A stretch of 64,000 nucleotides of DNA. It comes from Sialis fuliginosa (lineage: Eukaryota; Arthropoda; Insecta; Megaloptera; Sialidae). The notes beneath the pieces were generated by a model. It saw nothing but the letters and a program-made list of their open reading frames with translations. It had not been told where the DNA came from and ran no database searches. A program made the position numbers and the translations under genes. The stretch lies in the NCBI GenBank assembly GCA_961205875.1, contig OY540809.1, forward strand, positions 47,024,608 through 47,088,607. The letters are read 5' to 3'. Below, one piece after another: positions 14,301 to 29,300 of the stretch; the first letter of the stretch is position 1; each line of letters opens with the position of its first letter.

Positions 14301-17300
14301 GGCAAGTCACGACTAACGACGGGTTACTCGCTTATACTCGCGTTCAAATCTCTGCACTCTTACCGTACTAAATCGCGATTTGATCCGTGATTTCTATAAT
14401 AACTAATGCAAATTTGGTAATATTCTCTCATGTTTATGTCTTGAGGCTTTCGCGGGGGCCGTTCAATAAATGTACGTACGTTTAAAAGTAATCGATCAAT
14501 CAGTCCTATTTATATTTTATAAATCGCAATTAAAACAAATAATATGAATTGTGATTTATGTCTATCTAATTCTAAAATTAAATTGATGGAAGATATCAAC
14601 AGAGTTGTAGATGCCTCGGGGTTACATGTCTAGACTTTCGTTATTTTTTCTATAATAACACAGCTACATAAAATTGAACTAGTAATAAATAAATTTATAA
14701 GAAGTAATAATCATTTTTCTCTAAGAATTATTATTATTTTTAAATTATTTTTTATGCCCGATTATAAAATTAATCATGCCGGAACTGAGTCTGGTCATTT
14801 TCGCAGCGTTAAGGAGTTAATAAATGTATATATTATATAACTGACAACATGTTCTATATAGAAATAAATGCATAAAAACAACATAAAAATAGTAGTTATA
14901 TTTTATGTTTTCAATTTGTTATAGTGCCAATATATTAATAAATTATCCACAGCAATGATGGCCGTTAGACGCCAACAGGCAAAATAATTTGTTCTATAGC
15001 CGACTACATTTCAATTAAAATACCAGTTTGGCATCTTATTTTAAAATACTGGCTGCTGTTAAGAGCTTTTTTTAAATCGACAACTTCTCTATTTTAACGA
15101 ATTACTGAAACAACAATTTATTTAATTAATTGTGACATTATTTAGATATATTTCATGAGAAAATGTTTATAATAAAAGTTGTAGAGAACGTTATTTTCTG
15201 TAATTTATGTCCTATTATTTTTTTAGTATTTTGTATGAATTAACTAAAAAATAATAGTTTTAGTTTTTATTTAAAAATAATTTTAATAGTATGAAAAATC
15301 TATAAAATAAAAGCATTTATTCTTATGAATGTCAATTCAATAGATAATATAGAAATAATAATATCTAAAACGCGTTAAAAAATTCGAAACTTATATTATT
15401 TAGAAATCAATAATTGTTTCTTTTTTTAAATAATTTTTTATAACGTTAATTATTTTAACCTCTTTATATACATATACGAGTATATCTATGAATATTTTTA
15501 ATGTTCGGGGCCAAGAATGAAATAGTTACACTCCTGTTTAAGGACAAGTATATTCCCAACCTGTTTCTATCTCTTTCTTTTGACACGGCTCTGTGTTCGA
15601 GTGAGATGCGTGGTCCATTCTCTATGTCTATGATTCCCATGAATATTTCACCAATTATTAACTAAATGAGTTCAAGCAGTAGTAGCTATAAAACATAATC
15701 TTTATTGGCTTCATTAATGGTCTTGTAATCATGAGAAATCCTGCTATGAACAATTTGCTGTTAGTTACCTTAAGTTAACATTAATTACTAAAGTTTATTC
15801 AGTGCTCTTATTTGAACTTATGGACATAATACGACTCTTTCTACTTTCTTTTCTTAAATTTATTCAACAATAACTATACATTATCAGGTTTGAATCAAGT
15901 GTTTGATTGTAATAGTCTTCAAAATAATAAATTAATAATTTAGAAATAAATCACGTTAAGAACACAGCCACATGTATTTATATGTATTTTGAGTCGTTGA
16001 ATTCGAATTTGAGGTCAAAACAGCATCTTTCATGATTGGTTTTCGACATAACCTCAAAAAATCGTATTTTTAAGTATATGATGGTGAAACATGGTTTTAT
16101 TATACTTAAATTTCAAGTTGCTGAATTCATTTATAGTATCAGTTCAGTGATATTACTAGAAAATCTGGAACAAAACAGTTGATGATATCAGGTCCTAATT
16201 TTCTATACTACAGTATGTTTATTTTCCAGAGGTATCAACTTAAAAAACGTTAAACTTTATTTGTTAATACAGCATAAAAAAAAGTGTGTTTTCAGCCATT
16301 TTAATCAGCGTAGCGGATAAACAAATGGATTTTTTAATTTTTTTTAAATGGAGGTTGTAGGGAATTTTGTAGCGATTAACTTTTATTTAAATCATTTTTT
16401 GTATAATACTTATTTAGACCGCTATTTAGCAAAAATCAGAAAATCTGAAGAATTTTGCAATTGAATCATTAGGGTATTATTCTACATGAATTTTGTAACA
16501 TATCCTGTAAGTATTAAAACTGTTCGCAAAAATAATCTGTTTTAGCCTCCACAGCCTGGTTCATGGTTAAGTTTTTACTATGAGAAGGGGTCCGTGGGCA
16601 TAATAAGTTTGGGAACCACTGTGTTAGATGAATCAAATATTAGGGAAGTCTGGATTAACTTATAACAGGTAGTAACAATAACTAGGTACTACTTGACGTT
16701 AACCAAAATGGTATAAACGGACATTAAAATCTAGATTGTAGTGATTTCACGGTGAAAATAACGTCCCCTTTAAGATATAAATCAAATTTCCGCCCCATTA
16801 ATTTAAAATTCAAATAGTTTACGACAATACCACTTCACTATCAGATTTATTATATATCTATGAATTATATAAAATTTTTATACTGTAGTAGTACCATAAC
16901 AAAATTTCAATTATATCAGTCCTACTTTATTTAAGTACAACATATGACTTAAATTAAGTCACTTTGTTAATAGAATATTTACGATACGTTGTACACAAAA
17001 GCGTCAAAAAATACTTCCATATTATACATACACGGGGCGAACAATGTGTTAATCCGGTATTACATGCGTAAAAATGATGCTTCAGTCGACAGATGTGAGG
17101 GTTAAACAATGAAACCCCCCCTTTCTTTGTTTTCTTTTCAAGGGTTGACTTCATAGGTCATTGAATTTAATACATGTCACGAAATTCTCGAATTGATGAA
17201 TCGCAACACCGTGGAGTAGTATTGTATATATTTAAATTACTTTTGATGTGTATAATTAAATCAGTGGCGTAGAAATAATTTAACAAAAGACAGTTCTGTT

Positions 17301-20300
17301 GCAGAATTAAAATTGAATTTGGGCAGTAGGTAGGTTCGAATACGCATAATGAGTTAGTAATATACAATATCATTCAAATTTTGACTTAATCAATGCTATA
17401 GAAATATTACTGGATGAGGGGTGGATTCAGGGGCGTACTGACCATTATAGGTAAAATTATTGTTTATATAAATACATTTTTTAGGGTTCCGTAGAAAACT
17501 AGGAACCCTTATAATTTCGCTCTGTCCGTCCGTCCATTTTACACTTATTAAGATAAAATTTGGTATAGGGACGTAGATTGATGACTCAAAAACAGTTTTT
17601 TAGAAATGACATTTTATTTTTACTCTTCAGTCACGATATATTTGCGTTCAAAGTCGTTATTAGAAATCTGAAAAAAATTCCAGAATGTAGCTTTTAATTA
17701 GTTTTTTCACTGAAAATTATAACGAATACTGTCAAAAAATTCTTAGACCCGCCTGCCATAAACTGAAAAGTGTACTTATATTTTTTTTCACTTACCCTAT
17801 TGAATACGATATCTTTAAAAAAAAAAACACCGTGAAACTTTTTTTTGTTTCAATAAGATTTTGTAATTTCAGATGGCTAGTATAGAAGTGTCCCTGTCGA
17901 CAACCCCCCGACGAAGAAAGAGCACAGCGCGCCTGACTGCCCTTCGGAATGGAGCGGCCAGTCCTCGAGACTCGGACATCATTCGGCAAGTTCTTAAAGA
18001 CAAAGAGAATGTCTTACAAACTACGTAAGTCCTTCTTTCATATATAAGGGTCACTAATTGGCGGACCACAGCTTTTTACGATTCATAAATCAATAAAGAA
18101 ATCCTCATTATACAGGGTGGGGCATTTCAAGTGTTACAGATTTTATTTCGGAACAATCGCATATTTTAAATATCGGTATGGAGAACCATACATGACTTCC
18201 ATGTTCTTTCTATCTTTTTAAATAATTCTTAAATATAATTTTATTTTAATATTTTATTTATATAACCTACTACTAGTAATATAAATTTCGTAATACATAA
18301 AAAGCATATATACTTATGACGGTTACAGCTGTTATTGCCATTTGTATATAAATATAATCTAATTTTCTAATGTCCAAAACATAATACACATTCGTAGAAT
18401 TACTAATTTGACAATTTGAATTTAGTTACATTTGTTTCCAAGCAACATGAATTAATGACGTATTAATTAGTATTTAAAATTCAAATTTTGAGGGTGTTTT
18501 TCACCCCTTCAATGGCTGTTTAGGCACGTACAAATAATAAATGTACCTTAGGTTCAATTGAACTACAAATGTACCAAGTCTTATCAAAATTAGTGAGATA
18601 GTACTCGCAATGTTCGCTTTTTAGACGAAAAAAGTTACAAAATTTAAAATATTTCCAAAACCCCTAATCCGATTAGCACCAAAATCAATAGGTCTGAGAC
18701 AAACATTTTCCCCAAAAATAATTCAGATCGGTGCATTTTTACAGTAGTTATCGTGAACGAAAAAAAATTCTACATCCGCACAGACACACAGACACACGCA
18801 CAGCCGACATGCGTAAATTAACTTTTCTTTACGTTTTGAAGTTAGTACAACAATCAGAATTTGTCATTTTCTCGGATACGATTTTTCGATGGTATTACAA
18901 TACTTCCATTTCTTTCAGAACATGGAAGTAAAAAATAAAAAATAAATATTACTGTTCGATTACCCCCTCACAACCAAACATTTTTTTGTTGAAACAATTT
19001 TTTTTTCAAATATGCAATGGCTCGGAGATTAAAATCTGCAACACTTTATAATCTGAACTACATTACTGTCTTAAAACAGAGCATCCTAAAAAATTTTGCG
19101 ACACTGAAATGATGTGTTGCCAATATAATTCTTATACAATATAATCTTAACATGTTACGGGTCGTTGACTATATGCATGAATTATAGCTAGGGTGAGGGA
19201 CCTTTATGTATTGTAAGGTCATTTTATCGTTATAGGTCTGTTTGCTCCTTTCTTTATTATTATAACATATTAAAAATGAAAATTTTTATTTTTGCAATCC
19301 GGCCAATAGAATTGGAGATATTTAAAAAAATCGCACACGAAAAACTGTACAAAATGGTTGTTTTTTCAACAAGGTACAACAAATTTCGCTAATATGACTA
19401 CACTGTAAAATGAGTTTTATGCAGCTCGATATGAGAAATTATTGTTTGTTTTTTCAAAAAATGTATTTACTGGTGTAGTTTTCATTGTTTACAAAAAATA
19501 TTAATAATCAAAATTTGAAAGCATTCAAATTTTTATTGAAAAATTTGTTTTTTCGAAAATAGTCACAAACTTCAAAATTGTTCAAAAATTGTTTTATAAG
19601 GGGGGCCCCTCGATCACTTGCTGCCCCGGGGCCCCTGAGCCTCTAGTTACGGTCCTGATTGTTCGTATATAAGTATTTATAAGAAACGTATACAGTAATA
19701 ATTGAGCAAAACATCAACTAATAATAAAAATATGAATTATAGATTAAAGTCGCATATCGACACCACTGAACGGCAGAAGATTGAGGAGCGACTGGCACGC
19801 GTCAGACAAGATATAGACAACAAGAGACTGGCGATTAAGAACCTCAAGATGGCTTTAGAACGACTAGATGTCTCAGCAGAGTGAGTGTTTGCAATTTATC
19901 ATTATAAATAATATATATGTAAAGACAGATCTTAGATACGAGAAGCTTTGTAATCGTTTTAAAATGAGAACAAAAAATGTTCTACGATTTCAAAATTTTA
20001 ACTCGATCATTTTTAGCATGAAATATCTTCACCGCGTAACTTCAAATCTGACTATTTTTCATAACTTTATGGGTTCTCCAGATATTAAGAGGGTAGACTC
20101 AGTTGGGACTTCCAAAAAAAGCTCCTTTTTAGGATTTTTTTTGGCCACGCATTAAAATAATTAATAACAAATGTTTTTCCACATGAAAGATATGTATTTA
20201 CAGAAAACATTGTAATTTTTTTATGGCAAAATATTAAAAATTAAGTGGGATACAGCAAATTTGAGAGGGGTCCAAAAAAAAGTGTTTTGCCGTGATCACT

Positions 20301-23300
20301 GCTGCTTGTCACTAGATCATCTGAAATAAAAAAAAACAAAAGGGATCATTAGCTAATGACATAATGCTCATGATGAACGAAGGGATTTGAAAAATTTTGA
20401 ATTTTCACAAAATGGCGGATATTGAAAATCAAAGTTCTTTATTCGACTAAAATTTCACTCGCATTTTCGGCTATAAAAAAAATTAGAATCGTTCAAAAAA
20501 AATCCTTCATTCATCCGGAGGACAATTATGAATAGAATAAGTGAGAAAAATTTCAAACCGATCGGCAAAGCCGTTCTCAAGTTACAGTGATCACCGACTT
20601 CGAAAACATAGTTTCGAGAAAAACGCGTTTAAAGTTTTGAGTACGATTTGCTTGCAGATAAAAAATATATTTTGGAACTTACATTGAATCGTCTACGGAC
20701 AGGACATTTGTCTGCAATTTTCAGAGAATACTTTTAAAATATTCTACTTTGAGAAAATGTAAAAAAAAAATGGATTTTTTCAAAATTCTAACTGGGTCTG
20801 CCCCCTTAAATAAAAACTAATCATTTTTGGACGGCTGTAGCTACCTCTAGAAATAAAATCCTCGAATTTTTTACACTCTATATATTATGAGTTATATATA
20901 TCAATAATAAGTTGATTGCCCTTTGGGTGATCTCATATTAGCTCAATATTTAATACGAGTGACATTGTTCGTGCGTTCTGTGTCAAAAGCCACATTCTCT
21001 GTAGCTGTCTCGTTGCCTGGATTATATATAGCTATCAGTAGGTATATGTTGTGGTAACTTGAATTTTTGCTAGAGCACCATGTTTGATATTATTAATATC
21101 AATGACTCAGGCTACAAATATTTGTTTGTTATGAAATTTTAAAACTTGTTGGTTTAGATTTATTGGATATAAATAACTGTTGTTAGTTCTATTTTGTTTA
21201 TCGTTTTAACCGACTCCAAAAAAGGAGGTTCTCAATTTGGCAATATATATTTTTTATTAAATATTCACCGATTTGGATAATTTTTGTTTGTTTGAAAAAG
21301 TATACTCCCGAGGTGGTCCGATACAAATTTTATTAGAATCTGACCACGGATTTCAAAGATGTGCCTCTCAAAAGGGAAAAATAAAAAACATTTTAAGAAA
21401 AAATAAAACCTTAAAATTATTATATATTTTCAGTATATTTAGAGTTTTCCTGAAAATATTATATTAAATTTTTTTTGAAAATTATTTTTGTAGAAGTATT
21501 TATAAAAAAAAGTAGTTTACCAGACTTGCTATAAATGACAACAATTTATTAGCTTACAATTAAAGACTTTTAACGAAAAATCAAACTTATATGACAGTTC
21601 CACGACGTTTATTGACAGTTATATGTATTAAAAAAAAATTATTTATTATTTAAAAACAAAAAGGTGTCGCTGCAGCTACCGCAATGAAATACAATTTTTT
21701 TTATGACCACCCTGACCGTATTCCTATAGGTCCCAATTTTTTATGTGGAACAAAAAACATCTCCTCTTAATTTATTTATTGTTATGTTTTTTCCTTTCAG
21801 CGATATTGACGCAAGAATCCAACAGGCGGAGCTAGAATACAAGCTCGGTCGTGAGGAGCTGAACGCTTTGAGCTTGGTCGAAGAAGCTCGCGCTTTAACG
21901 ATAAGGCTAGAAGATACTTCACCAACTCACAGACGACCTACCACATTATACAGGTTAGTTAAAACGTCTTCTCCCTAATGTTACGTCACAATATCACCCC
22001 TTCCCTCCATTTAATTTACATTTTTAATTTATATTTTTGATTTAAGGCAGTGTTGCGATGTATTTTTATATTAAAATTATATTTAAAATTTGAGGTATCA
22101 CACCGCAATACTGTCTTATAAATGTCATATCACATATTATCAGACTCCCTTCTAAGACACAACTTACAATCAGAAGCCTTGATCAATATAAACAAGATTT
22201 ATATACATTGATAAATATTTTAAACAAGATATTCTTAAATATGTATCTGGTAATTACACTAATTAAAACTTTAAGTTCTTAATTAGAGCCCTGGCAAAAA
22301 AACAATCATTAGAGTATGAGATCAAAATCGTTAAGAATAACAGTATCCCAAGTTCGCACAGTGCACGAAATCTACAAGAATTTATTCGACTTTTATGTAA
22401 ATAGCTTTGCATGTATGTGTTTTTATATATAATTTATTATAACGATATACAAATAATACAATGTCACAAAAAAACAATTAACCTAGAATTTATTCTTATT
22501 CATTCATAGAACGGAATTTGTGTCTGGAACAATATGTGTATCGTTTTCTAGGTAATGTTCAACATAAAGTCATATTGTTTTAGATAATTACAAACAAACA
22601 CGATTTTATTTTTTGTTGTATTAATATATTCAATATATTGTATATATTCCCAGTTCACACTGTATAGATACTTACATTTTCGTGACAGGTAACTAGAGCA
22701 GTGCATCTCAAAAGTGAAAACTTTTACTGGTTTATATACTCATCTAAATAAGCCGAATAGAAATGCAATAAGGTACTGGCACCAGTCTTGGATCATACTA
22801 GGGTTGCCAGCATGGGCGCCGGGAGGGGGGTGCAAGGAGGTGCACTTGCACCCCACTGGCAAAAAAGAAAAAACTAAAAAAAATTAAGAAATACAATTTT
22901 TAATTTAAAATTCAAGACAGAATATAAAAGTGAGGACCTTTTTTTGGTCGCGTCAAGATTACTCTGTAATTTTATAAATTTAGATAAGGAAAAATAAAAA
23001 CTGAAGACTTTTTTTTTTTTTTAGTCGTGCTAAATGCAAGTTTCTTATTACAAAATCATTATTTTTTAAAATATTTTATATGTAATTTAATTTTATATAT
23101 CTAGATGCACCCCCTTGAAAGAAATTCTGCCGGCGCCCATGGTTGCCAGAATATCTTGTTCTCTTTTTGAGCTTTGATCTTTTTTTATATTGAAATCTTC
23201 TCTTTTGTTATCTTTTTTAATGAAGTATATTTTGACTTAGACCTGGTTGTTATATTCGTATTTGTAAATACGTAAACTCCATAAAAAGGAGCCCATAGTT

Positions 23301-26300
23301 TCAATTTAAGAGTGACAATATTTTAAGATAAAAATCAGAAACTAAAAACTAATAAACACAATAGGTTCCAGTATAGGGGCCCAAGATAGGATGTGGGACC
23401 CTTGATTCCCAATATACTTATGGTCTAGACAATAATTTAAGTGGAGGTCTGATGGTACGGAACACTAATTGTGCAAGTATAGCTTGCACTTGTCTTAAAT
23501 ATTTTTTAAAATTATTATATAAAGGTAATTTTTTAAATTGCAGTGTTTTGTATAGAATTGACTGTTAGCAATATGAAATCAAATAGAATGATTCAAGCCA
23601 TTATGTATTATAGATAAATGACCCTATTACACATCTGTATTTGCATTCAATCTTCATTAGTTAAATGATTTATCAGTTGTACATAAATGAAACATTTACA
23701 AGAAAAGATAATTATTTTGCCATATAAAGATTATTTATTAATACATTATAGAACTTCATAATTAACGAATCATATAAATCAAAATTAATTTATAAAGCAG
23801 ATAAATCAAAAAATGAAACTAATTGAAATAATTAATTTTAATACCACATATTTACTACCATTTTCTAATGAACCGAGCGATGTTTTAAAATTGGCTGGAT
23901 CTTACAACAGATTATTTTTCGTCATTACTCATTTTCCTCTAAATCTTAAGGATTCCCACAATTTTCGAAAATCTGAAAATATCACTTTCATTACAAATCG
24001 TAATGACTACGGAACCCAACACGCACTTGGCCGTTTTATTTATTATACGACCAACAAACGATTAAAATACTATGTAAAGAATGGGGTTGGGGGGTCCAGG
24101 AAACAATAAAAATGTTATTTATATCCTTTAATTATTTTCTATATCCTATTATGTTACTAATACAATTCTAAACTATAGATGCAAAATTTCCATATATTTT
24201 ACCAACACAAATACTGTGTAATTGAAAACAGACGCAAAAGGGTTAAGATTTATTTGCATTTGATGCATACATTAACGTTATCATAATGAGTACTATTCTG
24301 TCCACAGTTGCTGCACGAGTTTAGGGCGCACCACGCTGCACGGGGTCGCGGTCACGTGTGACCCCAAGAGTCCACGGTTTGGGGTCAACATCCCGACCCC
24401 AAACGGAAACAGCAACTGCAGCGCGCTCTACATAGACTGGGCACTCGAGGAGACGGGCCTTTGTAAAGGGGACAGGTTAGTTTGTTTATTCGTTTATTTA
24501 TTTATGTGCGGCATATCAGTCATAAACACGGGGGGGAGCGTTTGTTTCCGAGACTCAGATACCGTAACCTAATAGTTCTACATAGGAATGGCCATTTTGG
24601 ATATATTTATGATTTTTACTATCACAGATAATTTTTTTTGGATTCTGAAATGATAAAACATCTGCTAAATTCACCAAAGGTAGTTAATTATTCAACAATT
24701 TAAATAAAAACTGATAGTGTTTATATAAATTGCCTGGAATTGGTTAACTATTTAATTTTTATACAATTTTACTAAAAAATATTAGTTCGAAATTTTTCTT
24801 AAAACGCACCTGAATATTTTTTCATATATTTTTAACTTTTTGGAAATTTCAATCTAAATCTAAATTTATGCAAATGTCAAAATGACATTTAATATATCCA
24901 AGCAAATATCAATATAGAAAAACAAACATGAATTTTTAAAATAAATTGAGATAAATCATTGTAAGGGAATATTTTACAACAAACGTTGTGGACTCATATT
25001 ATAGGAAATTGAATGCTCTACAAAAAATATTCTATAAAATTTTCACGTAACATGTGTCGTTCTTGAGATATCTTGAAAAGATATTGATAAGAATCTCGAG
25101 GTGGTATAAAAATCCAATAGATCTGGGACATCCTATGTATAAATTTGTATAGAAAACTATCACCGTAACGATATTTAAATTGAAATGACTAATCGAAACG
25201 GAGTTCTGGTGTATTACGGTTTTTACGGTCAAATAAAACTTTAGATCCTTATTAACATATTTACTTGTAAAAATAATTAATGTCAGTGTAAAACGAACAA
25301 AGGAATTATATTTATTTCTAAAAATAAGATATAACGAACACCTAAGGGAAAATTCGAATAAATTAAAACCTGAGTAAGAAACCAATAGATGTATTATTTA
25401 CTAGACGTAAGGATCAATATCATAAATAAATACGGGTGACATCAAATATTGTTTGATCGAGGCTTACTTGGGCATAATTTAATCACATTTATATTAATTA
25501 CATATCAGTTATTACATGGCTTTTATTTTAGTAAAAAATAGATTAAATATGGTATAAAAATGGAACCAAGCTTACTTTGTACTGAATGTTGAAGGTCTGA
25601 TAATAAACGTAGTCGCAAAATGCAGAGAGAACATTAGCACTGTTAGCACAATGAAACCACTGAATTCGAGATTACCCCAGCGTTCGTGATTACCCCACTC
25701 TCCCCTATACAGTTTATGGTAATTGTTTGAGAACAGGAAGATGAGATGCAAATGCAAATTATTTGATCTTTATCAAAGTATAGTTTAAAATTCTAAAAAT
25801 GAATATTCAGTGTTATAATTTTTATTTACAATAGTTTTTATTGAATAATGATTGATTAAATAATTATACAGTTATTTAACTTTTTTCCATTCAATACGTT
25901 ATTATCATTATATGTAATTACGTTTGACATCCGTAGAATTTAATGTTTTGTAGATAACGTTATTTATTGAGTAGTCATTAACTTTTTTGTCTTCGTATTT
26001 ATGTCTCTGATTTCCTTTTTGTTTGTACAAATAAAATTTATATCTAAAATAAAAATAAGGTTACGTATCTATACTTCTCTTTAACTTTAACCTTTTAGTA
26101 CAAATATTTTAAAGTATATCATTTTCGTCATTTTGTTTTTGTTTAAAATGATATAGAAATATGTTGTTTCTCGGTCAAAATTGTGTAAGACGGGGTTCAT
26201 CGGATATTCCGTTTATTAGGTACAACATGTTTAAAAAAACTTCGGTGAGGCTGTTCCGGGGCCTACTTTGTTAGGAAGTTTCCAGGAAATATACATATGT

Positions 26301-29300
26301 GAATATGTTGTCATTTAATTTAGAAATAGAGTTAGTTGTTGTTGGTAACGTAACTGACAGCACCACTTTTTTAAGATTTGCATTACATAGGAAATAATTT
26401 CTCTAAAAACTTTTACATATAAACATTTTTATAAATAATGAATATTTTAGAAAATATGATTATTTTTTACTCATCCTGTATACTGAAACAAAACCAAATC
26501 GCTTTTTAAATGATTCCCGCGGAAACCGAACGCAGCGCCACCGTCTATTGTTTTTTGTACTAATTACTACGCATATCTACCTATTGTTAGAAACGAGGGC
26601 CCCAAGCGAACCCCACCGCGGTTACAACATCTCTAAGGAGGAAGGGGGTATCTTTACATCCGGTCTGTTGCCTAAACAAGAGAAAGCATTCATTATTAAC
26701 ACATGCATTGCCATGACTAAATTATAAATTGTTAAATACAAGTCACGTTTTTTTAACTTCCCATTAGGAAGTTATTGTAATCGGTCCGAAAATTTAAATC
26801 AAAACAACATATTTGTATGTTTGAAGGTCGCTATAGTATATTTACACTCTTTTCAGAAACATGTATGTGTTGCAACTAAATTCAAATTGTCAAATTAGTT
26901 GTTCTACGAATGTGTATTATGTTTTTGACATTAGGAAATTAGATTATGTTTATATACAAATGGCAATAACAGCTGTAATCGTCGTAAATACATATATAGG
27001 TATGTTTTTTATGAATTACGATATATGTATATTCATAGTAGTAGGTTATATAAATAAAATATTTAAAATAATGTATATTTAAAAATTATTTAAAAAGATG
27101 TAAGTCATGTATGGTTCTCCATACCGATATTTTATTTATGGAAAGACCCTAATATTAAATAAAGTCGGAAAAAAGTGTGCCGCAAGCGCGCACTTTAGCA
27201 ATAGGCAGCCTAAACAGTTATATATTGAACAATATAATGGAGTAAAGAACTGGGTATGATAAAAAGATCTAAAATAAACTCCGCGATACCATATATCTAA
27301 CTTTTATATTTAAGCGAACACAGATAGTATACATATAATAATTGAATTTAAAAAAATTATATATATTATATTTAATTAATCCCAGTAAGTTTTTATATAA
27401 AAACGTACTGGGATTAATTAAATATATTTTTCATTGGAATTATTATGCATTGTATGTTACATATAAGTACCTACATGTCCTACATTTTCCCTTGCTTACA
27501 TTAAAACAATACCTAATAAATTCGTTAGGTACAATTATTTTCTTTTACTAAACAAAATCCTATAAATAATTTTGTGCGATGCTGTTATCGATTTCTCTTT
27601 TTAATTGGTTCGCAGATAATAAAATAATTTGTTATTTTTCAACGGAAATTACTGGTAAAACTTTAACATGCATTGTTATCGCTTGTTGTTTAATTAATTA
27701 TATCTATATTGTTCTGTTGCACTAATTGCAAGCATTTTATAATTACTTTGGTTCCAAGATTCTAAGCGACCTCTTTTCCTTTTCATCAGATCACGTGCTA
27801 ATAAGTAATAAACAATTTGACACTGTTATATTTATAAACCATTGTAATGTCAAAGTAATTAACTAAGGAATGTCTAATAGCACAAGTAAAAGAAAAAATC
27901 CGAAATCGTTTATTTCTAATTCTATATATCGTCCCCTACAAGGCAAAGTATCGTAAGCGCCATTTTTTGCGAAATTGAGTTTTTTTGGTTATGATAATCC
28001 GCTTGATACTGGCCATCGATTCTGAAAGTTTCATAAGTGATAAAGTTTTCTTTCTCACTAAAAAATCTGTTTAAATTTTGACCATCGTTTTATAAAGTAT
28101 CGTAACCGCCAGATAAAATATCGTAAGCACCGAATTCTGTTTCACAAATATCGTATCCGACAATGATATTGCATCGTAATGGTACTTATCATATTTCAAA
28201 ATAGCATACATTATGTTAATTGTGAACCAAAGTCCAGAAATGTAATCGTTAAGAACATTGTCATTATTTTTCAAAATTAAAATTAAAAAGTTTTGGTTTA
28301 TATTTTTTATTTTCAGTGTTCTTAATTCATAAATATTATTTAAATAAATAATAGTTGTACAAAATTAAATATTATTTTAATCAAAAAAGGTGTTTAAGAT
28401 AACAATATTGAGTGCTGTCAAGTTGTGAACCCACTAAAATATCTTAAACTTAATATCTTAAAAGTATCTTAAGCACCAGTGACTAATGAAATTGGGGGTT
28501 ATAAAATATCTTAAGCACCATTTTATTGATAAATAATCATTGTTTTTCAATTCCTTAATAGCGGTTAAGTTAATAGTATCAAAATACATATTATTAAAGA
28601 AAAATAATATGAGGTCATATTAATAAGTTTTTTGTGCCTCCTGTAAAATTAGAAAAATGGCGCTGACGATACTTTGCCTTGTAGGGGATGATATGTGGAA
28701 TTATTATGTGACAAACTTAATTTTGTTATTTCTTAGATACAGTATCTACGTAAACTTTCACACAAATATGCCTTGGGAATCGGATGTATTGTACGGTACG
28801 GAACACTCAGGGCGCGAGTTCTACTCTCACTTGTCCATATTTTTTTTAAATAAACAAAAACTCGGGTATCGATGAAATAATAATTTATATATAATATCTA
28901 TTTTAGTCGTAATCTACAAAACAATTATTGCAAAGTATATATATTTGCTAGTTTGTAAGTGATATTGTCAAACTGTTCATCTTGACAAAATAATTAAGTT
29001 TTATAATATGTATGCACATTTAATATACAGAGGTTACAAAATTCTACTAGTTCTTGTAGATTGGCCAAATTTGAAGCAGTCATTAATTAGTTTCACGAGT
29101 TTAGGAGGTCCCCTAGCCTTGGACTGCTACAAAGATAAGATCTTACATGAAAATAAAACATTGTTTCTTAATTAATTTGGTTCATTTTATAACACCTTAA
29201 ATAATTCATAAATAATGTCATAAGATATTCATTTAACCCATTTAACTTAATATAAAATTAGGTTATTGTATTTTTATATTTTAAGAATGCAAACTTAATT

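Noticed and set aside
23813-24109. 98-codon open frame in PDZ intron 6.
   Set aside because: No domain, no signal of family resemblance, and AT-rich codon content. It lies inside an intron of a well-supported gene.
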